Below, in pieces: positions 10,788-21,375 of a DNA stretch of 64,000 nt. The first letter of the stretch is position 1. Each line of letters starts with the position of its first letter. A model generated the notes under the pieces. The model saw nothing but the letters and a program-made list of their open reading frames with translations. It ran no database searches and was not told where the DNA came from. A program made the translations under genes and the position numbers. Source of the DNA: Bremia lactucae (taxonomy: Eukaryota > Oomycota > Peronosporomycetes > Peronosporales > Peronosporaceae); contig NC_090617.1 of NCBI RefSeq assembly GCF_004359215.1, positions 5,045,038-5,109,037 of the forward strand, in the 5' to 3' direction.

Positions 10788-12208
10788 ATGGGCCAAGGTC
10801 CTTCTATCGCGAGGGGTAACTCCAACGCCTCGAGGCTTTTAGCACCCACCTTATTTCCGTTGCCTTCCGATGAATCGTATATGCCTGAGAACACCTACCT
10901 CGATGTCGAACTTGAAATCGTGTCTGCCAAAGTGTGAAAAATATTTTTGTTGACACAATGGCCATTATGCTCTAACGTCCTCGTTCTTTACAGAACATCA
11001 TTGCTGGCGATTATTTAGGTGTCACAGCTCTTTTGAACGGCCAATTAAGCTCTAGCGATGCCTACGTCGTAATAGAAGCGGACGGTCGACGAGTGGCATG
11101 GACCTTTCCCGTCTTCTCTACGTTAGAGCCCGTCTGGAACGAGAAGTTTTTCTTTCGAAATGTCCGACTCGACTCGCTTTGCAAACTCTTTCTATACGAT
11201 AAAGATGTAAATGCTGACGACGAATTAGGAGTAACTCAATTTACGACAATAATACGGATGGTGCTGAATCGACGTTTGAGCTAAATATCTCGTTTCATGG
11301 CAGAAATGCCGGCACAATTGTGGTCAGAGTCAAGTCTTTTCCTGTGGAACCACTAAGTTATATACGCTTGTACGAGTACGGGCCTGTTCGCTATTCTGTA
11401 CATTCCAGTATAGCTGCCGGGCTAATGACCATGTCGACATCCAACAATGCAAAAATTGAGTCGCTGGCGTACCATATCCAGCTGCATAATATTCCGCTCT
11501 TCTTGGCCAAAAATTACGAGTGGAATAAAGATTACCCAACAATTCAACGGATTTTTTCGTCTGACTATCCAGAGTCCTTTGTGCTACGCCAGGCCATTAT
11601 GACTCAACACGCTGTTATTTACACGCATGGCCCAAATAAGTCAAAGTACGGTGCAATTTCAGCCCCAGCAGATTTTTTCGAGCTCATTCATCATGGTCGC
11701 AGACAAGGCAACCCAGTGCTGTTCACATATGTCATTACCCAAAATGGCTGGTACTTTTCCGAAACTGGTGCTACCTTTTTCAAAGATATGCTTTCCAAGC
11801 ACATGCTTCACTCTGGCGCTGCTTTTTCGGTCCTGTAAGTTGATTTTTGTAAAATATCGGTTTTAAGCTTATTTTCATAGCTTGTTTTTGATAGATACGC
11901 TGGCGAATTCCGAGTTGATGATCATTTGTTCGGTGAGCCAAAGCTCGTCATTGATAACGATAGTGGCACGTACGCACCGCCTAAGGAGGACTTGCCGCGG
12001 CTTGTGGCGCTGATGGAAAATAATTTTCCTGGGATGGCTGTTGAGGCAGTGGATCGCGAAAATCAGGAATCCCAGAGAATTCGCAAAGAGATTCTGGAAG
12101 TGTAAGTACGAAGTCTTATCGAGCTTCTACCATTTTAACGCTAACAACAATTGCTTGCCATACAGTGGGAGCAAGAAATCCTCGTCCTTTTTATCGCGAC
12201 TTCCGTGA
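10788..12208 (+). pseudogene. C2-domain protein paralogue, four exons, one frameshift
   Basis: Paralogue of the intact gene at 13881-15014. Exon 1 is 10788-10931 (48 codons, starting MGQGPSIARG, an N-myristoylation-type start with Ser at position 6). Introns: 10932-10993 (branch CTAAC), 11835-11894, and 12102-12165 (GTAAGT donor, CTAAC branch, CATACAG acceptor). The C2 domain runs from the end of exon 1 into exon 2 (EPVWNEKFFFRNV at about 11128-11163, acidic loop DKDVNADDE at about 11203). A single-base deletion near 11245, judged against the paralogue, shifts the frame. Downstream coding stays open for about 200 codons, so decay is recent or the base is a sequence error. Using the last intron, the protein ends in a basic/serine tail (VGSKKSSSFLSRLP) absent from the paralogue; unspliced it would end in EV. 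Confidence 0.75.
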
Positions 12209-13850
12209 GCGATTCGAGCACTAGTTTTGTCGCGTTTTACATCCGGTCCTCTCTAGATTCAAACCAGCGCTGTAAATTTATTATTCTTATAGTTCCTACC
12301 ACAACAAGCTTTTGCGTTGAGCTAAGATTAAATTTCATTGAAATAGAAGGCGCAATTATTTATGTTCTGACATCTTCAAAGCATTCCCTGTGACAAAAAA
12401 AGCATTTGGATGACGCTATCTGCTGTGAAACGTCGCATAAACTCGCGGGTTTCAGATGGTGCATTAAACGTCAATGGTTCACGCTCGAATGACTTCTTGC
12501 TGCTTCCTGTTGTAAGAGAGCTATGATTATTAAATCGCCAATATATGCATACAGCAACCAAAAGCTGCTTAGCAACGGCAAGGAAAGTTACGAAACAAGT
12601 AAAATTGTCGTGCATTTAGTTAGAAAAATACTCTTCACCAAGTGATAGTAAGGTAAAAGAATATTTAATTTAAAGCATGCTAGAAACAGAGACACTCTAG
12701 ATCGACCGTTGCTTTTAGACGCAAACCATAGAAAATTTCCTACACACAGCTAATCTTCCATTCCCATGCGCTCAAAATTTCCAGCTTTTTATTTGAGCTC
12801 GGCAGCGTGACGATCGACATTGCGAAAAGTTGTCTTTAGTAGCACCTTAAGCTATAGGAGTTGCTTATTTATTAACGTACGTTCCATTATAATTGTCAAG
12901 GACAAGCCATTAGCGATTAGCTTCTTTCTAGCGTTAGATTCGCCTGCAGACTTGAAACTGAACTGTGCGTTAGGACGAAAAGTCAGTCGGTCCTTTCATG
13001 TCGTCATAGGCATTGTCAATGTCGTGCCTGTAAGCCCCACATCATTTTTAGTGCCAGCGACCTTTCGGTGTGGTCGGGCAAGACAATCGGTACAAAGGCT
13101 TGAAGGCTGTGATTTCACAATTCGAATAGCCAACTCGTCGTGAATTGCACGCGGCAAGATAAAGACTCGGCTTATTGCTGTAGCTAGCCTTCGCCAATAG
13201 CAGGCGTCGCGTGCGACTTGAGCTACACTAAAGTAGTACTAGCCGGCCGATCCTCGAGGGAAACCGGTAGCTCAAATGGTGTCTCTACGCCGTTGACTTA
13301 GTTGTGTGTGGCGTCAGCTGCAAATCTTTATTACGCAGGTGTGACATTTGTAAATAAAACTATTACGTTCCGGACAGATTTTCGTGTGAGAAAGTTAGGC
13401 AATCTAATGGTCAGCTACCTCAATGCATCACTTGCTGCAAAGAAATGGTAATATTTTTGGCGTAGATTGTGACACACGAGCTCGTAGCAAAGGGCAAAGA
13501 AATGGTAATATTTTGGCCTAGATTGTGACACACGAGCTCGTATCAAAGGGCAATGAAGCGGCGGAGGCAGCTTGACCGATTGCTGCAGAGCGATGGATTA
13601 GACCGAACTCGTGAGTTTAACGAATGAGTGGATTTACAAGATTTGCCGCAGATAGAAACATAGTTTGAGTGTTCAGTTGTAGCGTAAACAAGTTTGAAAC
13701 TGGCTTAATGGCATCGGTCGAAATAATTTTATAAAAAAGAGATGTAAAGCATAAGGTCCAGATATTGATTACGACAATACCCCCGAAGCTGAAAATCTTT
13801 AGTTCAACTATAAATCAGGCATTTGCGAATTTCCTGCAGCCGCGCCCTCA
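12209..13850. other. Intergenic region between the C2 genes
   Basis: About 1.6 kb with no gene I can support. Several open frames of 75-107 codons have no recognisable motif. It holds a 57-bp tandem duplication (annotated separately). Confidence 0.5.
13438..13550 (+). repeat. 57-bp tandem duplication, two units
   Basis: Units at 13438-13494 and 13495-13550, each CAAAGAAATGGTAATATTTT... to ...CTCGTANCAAAGGG. They differ by a one-base T-run change and two substitutions. It lies about 330 bp before the intact C2 gene, so it may sit in that gene's promoter region. Confidence 0.9.
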
Positions 13851-13857
13851 CCATTCT
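13851..13857 (+). promoter_or_regulatory. Possible oomycete initiator (Inr) of the C2 gene
   Basis: CCATTCT fits the oomycete initiator consensus YCAYTYY and lies 30 bp before the ATG at 13881, inside a pyrimidine-rich stretch (CCCTCACCATTCTCTTACTTGC). This is the usual position for oomycete transcription starts. No expression data support it. Confidence 0.45.
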
Positions 13858-13880
13858 CTTACTTGCACAGAAAGATCACA

Positions 13881-15014
13881 ATGGGCAACTCGTCGTCTAC
13901 CTCTTCTACGCCAGATAAGACGGTTCTGGACGTCGAGCTCGAGCTCGTGTCTGCCAAGGACATTGCGGCCGGGGATTACTTCGACATGAAAGCCGCCCTT
14001 AAAGGCAAAGTCGCTTCTAGTGATGCATATGCGCTGATTGAGGTGGGCGGCCAGAAGATGGCGTGGACGCGGCCTATTTTAGACACTCGTGAGCCCGTTT
14101 GGAACGAAAAGTTTTTCTTCAGAAACGTCAAACCCGACACAATATGCAACCTTTACCTCCTGGACGAAGATTTTGACGGCGACGACGCTCTCGGCCAAAC
14201 GCAATTTACAGCAACCAATACCGAAGGATCCGTGACGACGTTTGAGCTGCCAATTGCGCGCAACGGCAATGCAGCTGGAGTCATTCTCGTCAATGTAAAA
14301 TCCCACTTTACCGAGCCGTATGGTGATGGCCAGCTGCAGCAGTATGGACCTGTGCACTACTCGGCTCATTTGAGCATCGCCTCTGGCATCTTCACGCAAT
14401 CCATGACGGACGATGATAAACTGCAATCATCGGCCTATCATGTGCAATTGCACAATATCCAGCTCATTCTACCGAATGACCACGAGTGGAACAAAAACTA
14501 CCCGACGATTGAAAAGATTTTTTCTTCCGACCATCCAGAATCTCCCGTGCTTCGAAAGGCCGTTGCGGCGGAGCATGAATTGGTCTATTGCCACGCAGCC
14601 ACGACACAGTACGGTCAGCTATACGAGCCGTCGGACTTTTTTAAGCTGGTGAATTACGGTCAGCGACTAGAAAAGCGTGTGCTCTTCACATATGCCATTA
14701 CACCAACGGGATGGTACTTTTCCGAGACAGGCGCGGCCTTTTTAAAGGACATGCTATCAAAGCACATGTTGCACTCGGGCGCTGCCTTTTCGGTGAAGTA
14801 TGCAGGTGAATTTCACATTGAACATAACCTTTTTGGTAAGTACAAGCTGGTGATTGACAACAATAGCGGCACCTACGCACCGCCCATGGCCGATCTTCCC
14901 AAACTGAAGGCAATTTTTGAGGTGAACTTTCCTGGCATCTCAATTGAAGCGAAGGACCGCGATGACGAGGAGGTTAAGAAAGCTCGCCAGGAGATCCTTA
15001 ATGCCTGGACTTAA
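13881..15014 (+). CDS. C2-domain protein, probably N-myristoylated, 377 aa
   Basis: Intact single-exon gene. I chose the ATG at 13881 because it gives MGNSSSTSS, an N-myristoylation-type start (Gly2, Ser6), also found in the paralogue at 10788; this predicts membrane attachment. The C2 domain covers about residues 15-140 (LDVELELVSAKD, then EPVWNEKFFFRNV at 71-83). The loop DEDFDGDD (95-102) could bind calcium with acidic side chains, so calcium-dependent phospholipid binding is plausible. Residues about 150-377 form a second conserved region I do not recognise; it contains GWYFSETGAAFLKDMLSKHM (277-296) and DNNSGTYAPP (326-335). It is the third copy in a row: a fragment at 10303, a frameshifted copy at 10788, then this gene. 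The biological role is unknown; membrane signalling or trafficking is only a guess. Confidence 0.88.
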   Translation: MGNSSSTSSTPDKTVLDVELELVSAKDIAAGDYFDMKAALKGKVASSDAYALIEVGGQKMAWTRPILDTREPVWNEKFFFRNVKPDTICNLYLLDEDFDGDDALGQTQFTATNTEGSVTTFELPIARNGNAAGVILVNVKSHFTEPYGDGQLQQYGPVHYSAHLSIASGIFTQSMTDDDKLQSSAYHVQLHNIQLILPNDHEWNKNYPTIEKIFSSDHPESPVLRKAVAAEHELVYCHAATTQYGQLYEPSDFFKLVNYGQRLEKRVLFTYAITPTGWYFSETGAAFLKDMLSKHMLHSGAAFSVKYAGEFHIEHNLFGKYKLVIDNNSGTYAPPMADLPKLKAIFEVNFPGISIEAKDRDDEEVKKARQEILNAWT

Positions 15015-15226
15015 GAAATTGTAGCCACGACAATGCGGTCGGTACCTATGCCATATTAAAGTAGTTAGGTTATAATTTTGTGAATTTGTTTAAGTGCAGG
15101 TGTCCCTCGGATAACTTATAGCCATTGAAGGGTGAAACATATTTTATCTGAGGTTATAAGTAGCGTAAGAAATATTAATATCTACTGAACCTCACTTTGC
15201 TGACTGTTCTATACGGTTTTATACCG

Positions 15227-15565
15227 ACCTTAGTGGCCGAGTGGTTAAGCACTGGAACTGGGACCGGGAGGACGTGGATCGATACCCGCAGAGGGCGGTA
15301 CGATGACACATCGCCGGAGATAGGCTAAGCACTGGAACTGGGACCGGGAGGACGTGGATCGATACCCGCAGAGGGCGGTACGATGACACATCGCCGGAGA
15401 TAGGCTAAAAAGCAGACGAGCAACCATCCAATGGATGACCGCCCTGCCAACCTGCACCGAAGGTGTGTGATAGTTGGGTGGGAGGAGGCCCTGTAGCCGA
15501 AATTCCCCGTAGTGCAATGAGGGTGCGGGGTTCCATTAAGAGAACTTCGTCAGAATTGATTCTCT
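15227..15565 (+). mobile_element. tRNA-derived SINE, copy A (339 bp, with internal duplication)
   Basis: The head looks like a Leu/Ser-type tRNA with RNA polymerase III boxes: A box TGGCCGAGTGG at 15234-15244 and B box GGATCGATACC at 15276-15286. The body matches a second copy at 48204-48454 over its whole length. Copy A has an exact 80-bp tandem duplication (15246-15325 and 15326-15405) that doubles the B box but not the A box. It lies inside the pogo element, so it was inserted after that element. Confidence 0.85.
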
Positions 15566-15608
15566 ATACAATTTTACCCCTCCTGCTTCCGCATACAGTA
15601 CCAGCTCC

Positions 15609-16760
15609 ATGTCCCAAACACGCCTCACCAATGAGCAAAGACTTCAAGACTGCAGGCACAAATCACAGAACCACAAATGAGCGCCAGTGTGCGCTTGCAT
15701 CTTGGGCTACAGCCCTAGTAAGAACATTGCGCAGGCTGGTATCGGTGGCATCTTAAAGAAGCGGAAGGAGCTGGAAGTATTGACAGAGACTGACCTCGCT
15801 GCCGAGCGCCCTCGTGTCGCACACCATCTTCAGCTCGAAGAACCCTTGGCAACTTGGGGCTGCAGTGCCAGGCGAAAAACGTTGCGCTCACGGGAAAAAT
15901 CATCAAGGTTAAGACTAGGTGCTTTGCTGACCGCCTGGGGTTGGCTGAGGATGCGGACAAGTTTTTTAAAGGATCGCTCAGAGATTCCAGCAGCAAAACA
16001 AACTTCGTTGCATCCGAATTCATGGTGAAAGTGGCTCCACAGATCAGGAAGCCATTCAAGCTGCACTGCCTGAACTCAAGGCAAGCATAGCTCGATATGA
16101 GCTCAAAAGGTGACATGAGGGCAATTTGTATTCCATGTGATATTGCAAGTGTACCTGGAATTCAGTTTAACCAAGCCTTGCCAGGGAAAGGGCAGGAAGA
16201 TTATTCTCTTGCTAGATAATGCTCTTTCTCACAGAATGGAAGAACTGGAGCTTGGGATATCAAGGTCGCTTTCCTTCCACCAAACTGCATATCAAAAATT
16301 CAGCCCATGCATGCTTGCCTCATTTCAGCGCCATTACAGGCGCTTTTACCTTCAGAATGCCGTGGACTGTGATGAGCGAGGGGAAGCCAACATCTACAAG
16401 GTTGTGCAGCTAATAGCCATGCGGTGGTGTATGGGAGCATGAAGAGGATAATTCAGTTACCACAAAGGTAAACTGCTTTAGGCATACGGGCCCCTTTGCA
16501 TCAGCACCGCAGTTGCAGATGGTGAACACGGAGAAGCAGGGAATTGAGCTAAAGCTGCATGTAGCCTTAGAGAGGCTACCACTTGAAAAAATCCTATGGC
16601 AATTAAGTATTTATTGAATCCAAATGAGGAGAAGATGGCGCACGAGGAGCTGGATGGTAAGGAAATCATTGCAATGATTCAGCAGGCAGTAGAGGAGGAG
16701 GAGGGGAATCAGGAACCAGAGCTGTGGAGGAATTTCAGGTCAGCAAGCATGAAAAGCTAA
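15609..16760 (+). pseudogene. pogo/Tigger transposase remnant
   Basis: It starts at an ATG at 15609 (MSQTRLTNEQRLQDC, like the CENP-B/Psq helix-turn-helix start of pogo transposases), followed by DLAAERPRVAHHLQLEEPLATW and, in another frame, QAKNVALTGKIIKVKTRCFADRLG. The DDE region is partly readable: LLLDNALSHRMEEL (second Asp) and RHYRRFYLQNAVD, MRW near 16430. The region of the first catalytic Asp is not found, and frames shift several times. It cannot encode an active enzyme. Confidence 0.85.
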
Positions 16761-17472
16761 ACTCCTTAGCTAGAACTGCCACACTTCTTAATCTTTCAAT
16801 ATCCTTTTGATAGGGTCTTCCATAGGCGCATCCAGGACCTTCAAATTCCACACGTATAGCGCCCAATACGCAACTCACCTTGGTTCCTGGCCGCAGTAGC
16901 TTAGTAATGTGTTAAGAACTAATTTTTTTCAATCGGAAAACTTATATTTTCTCGTAATCTTATTAGTTATTAGTTATAAGTTAGACACGATAGAACGGTA
17001 ATGGTGGAGCCAATACCCTACAAGTTACATGAGGTTATAATTTATGAGGGGATAAGTTATCCGAGGGACACCGGTAATGAGAATTAATGCAAGAGAGAAG
17101 ATGCAACACATATCCTACTGTCAAAAGTGTGATTAAATTCTCTCGTGCGAAAATTTATTAGTGGACGTCTGTAAATCTGGCACATTGCAGTGGCCTTTGT
17201 TGCCCTCGCTAGATGCAAAAACTTTGTCAATATTTGAAGCCGCCAGTAAAGGTGAAACAGTTGCTGCAAATAAGAATTTGACATTTATTTCATAAGACAA
17301 AATCTTTTGTTGTATTAAATATTGCTTTGAATTGAAAAACAAATAATCCTAGGCGCTTCGTAATTCAAGCAAGAATTGAGCTTTACCAATAGTGTACTTT
17401 CATGATATAGCCAGACAATTGCGCCGAAATATTTTCACTCATTTGAGTTATCGCTTCGACCCGAAAATATAA

Positions 17473-17600
17473 GTGTAACGGGGCAACTTTACTAGTACTG
17501 ACAATAGAACTAGTCAACCTACACTGATAAAATTGAAGGTGAGGTGCCTCAATTTCTTCACGTACACTGACGCGCAGAGGAAGAATACAAGTGGCAAAGA
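17473..17600 (-). repeat. LTR1 fragment, reverse, diverged
   Basis: Begins TGTAACGGGGCAACTTTACTAGTACTG and continues GAGGTGCCTCAATTTCTTCACGTACACT...CAGAGGAAGA, the reverse complement of the LTR1 3' hairpin region. Only about the last 120 bp of the LTR is left. Confidence 0.65.
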
Positions 17601-17634
17601 AGTCTTAGCAAGAAGAGGTCGATACTACTGCTAT

Positions 17635-17770
17635 TGTTACAGGCTAACTTGCCTTATGTTACACCCGATAAGTACACTTGACAGGGAGGTCAAATAATTC
17701 GTGTGACGTCAATTGGCCTGTCACTCGGGTTAGGTTCACAAAGTGAACTACCTTTATGTATGTGATGCAA
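17635..17770 (-). repeat. LTR2 fragment, reverse, diverged
   Basis: TGTTACAGGCTAACTTGCC...ATGTTACACCCGATAAGTACACTTG... is the reverse complement of the LTR2 3' end (compare 7560-7679), with substitutions and small gaps. Confidence 0.7.
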
Positions 17771-17848
17771 CCATTTCAAAGTTAATTTATTAAAAAACAC
17801 GTCTAGCGTCATCTGCGAGAAGAGGTATTTTGAGCAATACTGTAACGG

Positions 17849-18362
17849 TGTAGGCGGGGAGCTTCTTAGACTACCACGCACACCTTAGGCTTAGTGAGAT
17901 AGCGGTTTGACCGCCTTCTCTCACGTACGATTAAGTAGTTGGTGGGCGCCTAAGCGACCTCACCAACGAACTAAGTACCTTAGTACAGGTGTCGTCACGG
18001 AAGCGGTAATCCGGCTTCACGTGCGCACTTGTTAACTAGGAAGAAGTTTTAAGACTGATTTAATATTTTATCGAATTATATATGAAACCTTATATTCAAT
18101 CAATGGATGCCACCTCTGTAGATGTGCACCGCTACATTGCGAGCGTACTATTTTCAATACCTCGGATGATGGATGACGCTAGCCATCATCCCTTTCAATG
18201 TGAATACACCTATGTGCATCACATACACAAGAGTGAGTCACTCTGTGCACCACACCCAAGTGGCAGGTCTAAGTACTTCACATGAAGTAATTGACTATCC
18301 CGATAAGTACACAAAGTGTACTAACGGATTTGTGAAGCATAGGGCAACTTTAGCCCGTAAAA
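17849..18362 (+). repeat. LTR2 copy b, with leader sequence following
   Basis: Starts TGTAGGCGGGG and ends TAGCCCGTAAAA. About 80 bp after it (CCATCCCTCTTAGAGAACGAATTTTAC...) also follows LTR2 copy c at 60868, so these two are 5' LTRs with the start of an internal region. The internal region is not recognisable beyond about 18500. Confidence 0.75.
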
Positions 18363-18714
18363 CCATCCCTCTTAGAGAACGAATTTTACATTCTGTAATA
18401 TCGTCAACGGGAGGAAAGAGGGATTGTGAGCCATTTACGTCGCGTCACTTTAGTCTACTCAACCACACCTTTAGCGACCAGTGTATGCACCTACCCGGGT
18501 GACATCACACGGCGCTTGACATGCACATAAAAGGGTCAAAGCTTATTGGTCTTCTGCACATCAACACAACCACGCACGAAGCGCATGTGCGGGCGCTCTT
18601 AGACTTTTTCAACCTGTTCTAAACAGAAAGTTAACCATCGCCAAACGAAAACAGGTTTTTTGATGTGCCTAGAACGAGTCACACCCATTACACAACTCTC
18701 ATGTAGATGATTAG

Positions 18715-18870
18715 GGTGTGTGGCTATAACGATTCCGTAATGTGATTTAGGAGGGTAAAGGACGATATCTAAAGGAATAAGTGTTGGTTTTTGGATGCAG
18801 TAGAATGGCCCGGGTGTGTGGCAATACCAAAATGGGTGTGTGGCTATACCGGCTCCCTAATTTGTTTCTA
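18715..18870 (+). repeat. Dispersed repeat R1, copy a
   Basis: GGTGTGTGGCTATAACGATTCC, then AAAGGAATAAGTGTTGGTTTTTGGATGCAGTAGAATG, and a closing GTGTGTGGCTATACCGGCTCCCT. A second copy is at 25919-26115 with the same three blocks in the same order. The start and end blocks share the words GTGTGGCTATA and CGNTCC, so the unit is bounded by short direct repeats. Origin unknown. Confidence 0.7.
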
Positions 18871-19114
18871 TATTTCTTTATTAGTTTTCTTTAATAGAAA
18901 TAATATATGTAACGGGACAACAACGTTACAAGTGAAGTAAGTAATCACGAGCTTTCGTAAGAAATCCAATGATACCGATGGAATACATTTGTTTTTCAGT
19001 CGCTGAAAGCTACATTTGACGAAGTCAGGGTTAGCAGAGGTGCTGCCTCTATATGCTTTTGAAAAGGGCTTTACAAACAACGGGTCGGTCAAGCTTCCAA
19101 CATCAAGCATGTGA

Positions 19115-19553
19115 TGTAACGGAGTGTATCGTTATATAAAATTAACACTTAAAGGTTATAATTAATATATTTTTAAAAGTTAGATAATATTTGGAGAATA
19201 TTACTTTACGTAGTAATATTCGGAAAGCTTATCCATTGGTAGATATAAGCCATTATATCTACTTTCTCCGCGGTCCAGTCAGCGCTGGACGCGCGCAAAG
19301 AGATAGACAGAATTTGTTTTATTAAATGTTTTGTATTTGTTTATAATTAAGTAAGTGTTAGATAGATAGAAACAGAAGAACTTAATTATATTAAATTCAT
19401 TTCTCTTTTAACCCTCCTTAAAGCAAGTGTTTTAAAAAGAGTCTTCCTGTGCACGTAATAGTGTACGTGAAGTGGCTTGAGGCACCACTCGCACTGAAGC
19501 AGTGCGAAGTGGACTTGTACTGAAGCAGTACAAGTCGGCAGTGCCCCGTTACA
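19115..19553 (+). repeat. LTR1 copy e, 5' LTR of G5
   Basis: Complete LTR1 (TGTAACGGAG...CCCCGTTACA). Its 3' end has the best stem of the family, GACTTGTACTG/CAGTACAAGTC with an AAG loop, next to TCGCACTG/CAGTGCGA. Leader sequence and gag of G5 follow. Confidence 0.88.
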
Positions 19554-19639
19554 CCTGTAGCACTTTGTAGTCCGTCCAAGGATCACAATTCTATCATCTA
19601 CCATGAACATGCTAGATTATAACGGAAATACGCATCACG

Positions 19640-20230
19640 TTTCGTGTGATAGCTACTCCTTTCTAAGTGGCATAGAAAGAAGTGCAGTCGAACGAATGAG
19701 TTCGATCGTAAGAAACGATGCCATCTTGGCCATGCTGTCCGGTCCGGACAGATGCCCTCCATCCAGCCATCACCAGGTTCATACAACAAGAGCTTGACGA
19801 GGCGAAGGAAAAGGTGGCCTTCCTTAATCAGCAAGGCTCTCAACAGGCAGAACTGTTGAGGTTACAACAGGTAAAGACCCCTGAACTTGGGATGACGCAC
19901 ACGCGTCGTCCCAAAACCTTAAAGATAGACATCTCTTAGTATAGCGGTGTCGAAAAATATAAAATAAAAATATTTTTTTTATATCTTTATTAATATATCA
20001 AGATTAATACTTCAATCCTTGTAAGAATTAAGAAATATTAAAGTTGATAATAAACAAAAATTACGAAAGCGAGAAACCTCGCTTTTCGAACAAAAAGCGA
20101 TTGCAGAAATGCAATAACTGTCAAAAGTTAGAACACTACGCATGCGTGTAGTGCCTCACGCCAAGAACCGAGATTTACTGAGGGAAATTATGGACCGAAT
20201 GCCAAAACAGGCAACGGTCGTGGGTCCGAC
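19640..20230 (+). pseudogene. gag remnant of G5
   Basis: The N-terminal part (about 19718-19939) contains FIQQELDEAKEKVAFLNQQG, aligning with FIQNELDLALKVALLHQQG of G2. The capsid core is deleted and replaced at about 19940-20060 by an AT-rich stretch (about 120 bp, mostly A and T) found nowhere else in the window. The zinc-knuckle region is not clear. Confidence 0.7.
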
Positions 20231-20337
20231 GTTGTTGCGAAATCGCAACAGCGAGGCAGACCGCCAAAAAACGGGCTGGGTCAGTAGGGGGCCAACACCC
20301 TACGGATCCAGCAACCTCAAGAGAATTTTTAAATCTC

Positions 20338-20760
20338 TTGACGAAAGTTGCTTCAAGCACACAATCATTGTGTGTGTCTGCACATGGCGATGAGGTACCC
20401 CTCATCACCTTGAATATAAAAGTGACAAATGATTTGTCACTTAGAGCCCTAGTGGACTGTGGGGCGTCGAATAACTTTATTCGTCCCCAGTCGCTAGAGG
20501 GTCGTAGGCTCAAATATGTTGAGAGCGACATGCGTCTAGCAACAGTCGCATCGATAATTGGGATGAGATGCACGGTGAAATTTGACAACACGTTAAAATG
20601 ATTTACAGTACGATGATGGTTTCATCATACTGGATTTGGATGACAAATTTGATGTCATCCTAGGTTTAACTTGGCTCAGAAAATATGAGCCAAGGATCAG
20701 CTGGCAGCATCGATTCGTAGAGATGCCTGCCACTTGTTCATCAGGTGGTCATCTGATGAA
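20338..20760 (+). pseudogene. Aspartic protease region of G5
   Basis: Retropepsin-like: ITLNIKVTNDLSLRALVDCGASNNFI carries the active-site DCGA motif near 20456, followed by MRLATVASIIGMRCTV. A stop near 20600 and a frame change precede FDVILGLTWLRKYEPRISW (20645-20700), the usual C-terminal block. The enzyme would cleave the Gag-Pol polyprotein; here it is broken. Confidence 0.8.
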
Positions 20761-21375
20761 CGTCTTGGAGCGTCCACAAGCGTGTGGATGTAGTGCGATA
20801 GCCTCACTTGTGGAACGGTAATTAGTTCGACTGCACAAGATCACAGTGTGATTACTAATCACCCTATGGAGTCAGCTGCCGGCGGCTGTGCGAATGCGCA
20901 GGCAGCGTCGAAGGTCCACCACTCGAACAAGTCCAGTAGATTGAGACATGAATGTACGCCTAGCCGGCGACATCCAAGGAAGATATCGGTCGTCCCAAAT
21001 GGACAATACGATGATCCTAGGTCGAGTAGAGAGTCGACCGTTGGGGACTCGGCTGTGATAGCGGAATTATAGTCGGAAGACGTTGAGAGAATAAGTCCCC
21101 ACGTACTTGAAAAGAAATCTCCTCAAATAGTTAATGCTGAAGTGACTAGACTTTAGCGTCCCGAGGGATTGATTTCTCAATAGCCTGTGGATTAATCCCA
21201 GGAAGAAACCGAGACATTGAATGTCTTGGTTAATGACGGATCAAGAGTAGGCGCTAATACTCTTGATCTGTATGCGCCTCCGAAGTTAACTTCGGAGATA
21301 ACTCAATTACCAACCCTAGATCCCAAGCGGCTCTTGAGAGATCTACATAGTGGTAGAATCAAGAAAGTCTGCGTA

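Larger units (their letters stand above)
15099..17072 (+). mobile_element. pogo/Tigger-type DNA transposon (decayed)
   Basis: The ends carry a perfect 21-bp terminal inverted repeat: GGTGTCCCTCGGATAACTTAT at 15099-15119, and its reverse complement at 17052-17072. A GAGGTTATAA block near 15151 and 17029 is shared inside both ends. Between them is a broken pogo-type transposase (15609-16760) and a SINE inserted at 15227-15565. A TA follows the right end as expected for this superfamily, but the left flank (TGCA) does not give a clean TA duplication. Confidence 0.85.

Noticed and set aside
13863..13880. Upstream extension of the C2 gene by six codons
   Set aside because: It starts at TTG, and the ATG at 13881 gives the myristoylation-type start shared with the paralogue.
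14079..14426. 115-codon frame opposite the C2 gene
   Set aside because: It lies wholly inside the intact C2 coding sequence, with no motif; a shadow of the real gene.
18868..19110. 81-codon minus-strand frame ending just before LTR1 copy e
   Set aside because: The peptide looks gene-like in places (FSKAYRGSTSANPDFV), but I could not link it to any family, and a single short frame is not enough; it may be a gene fragment cut by the LTR.
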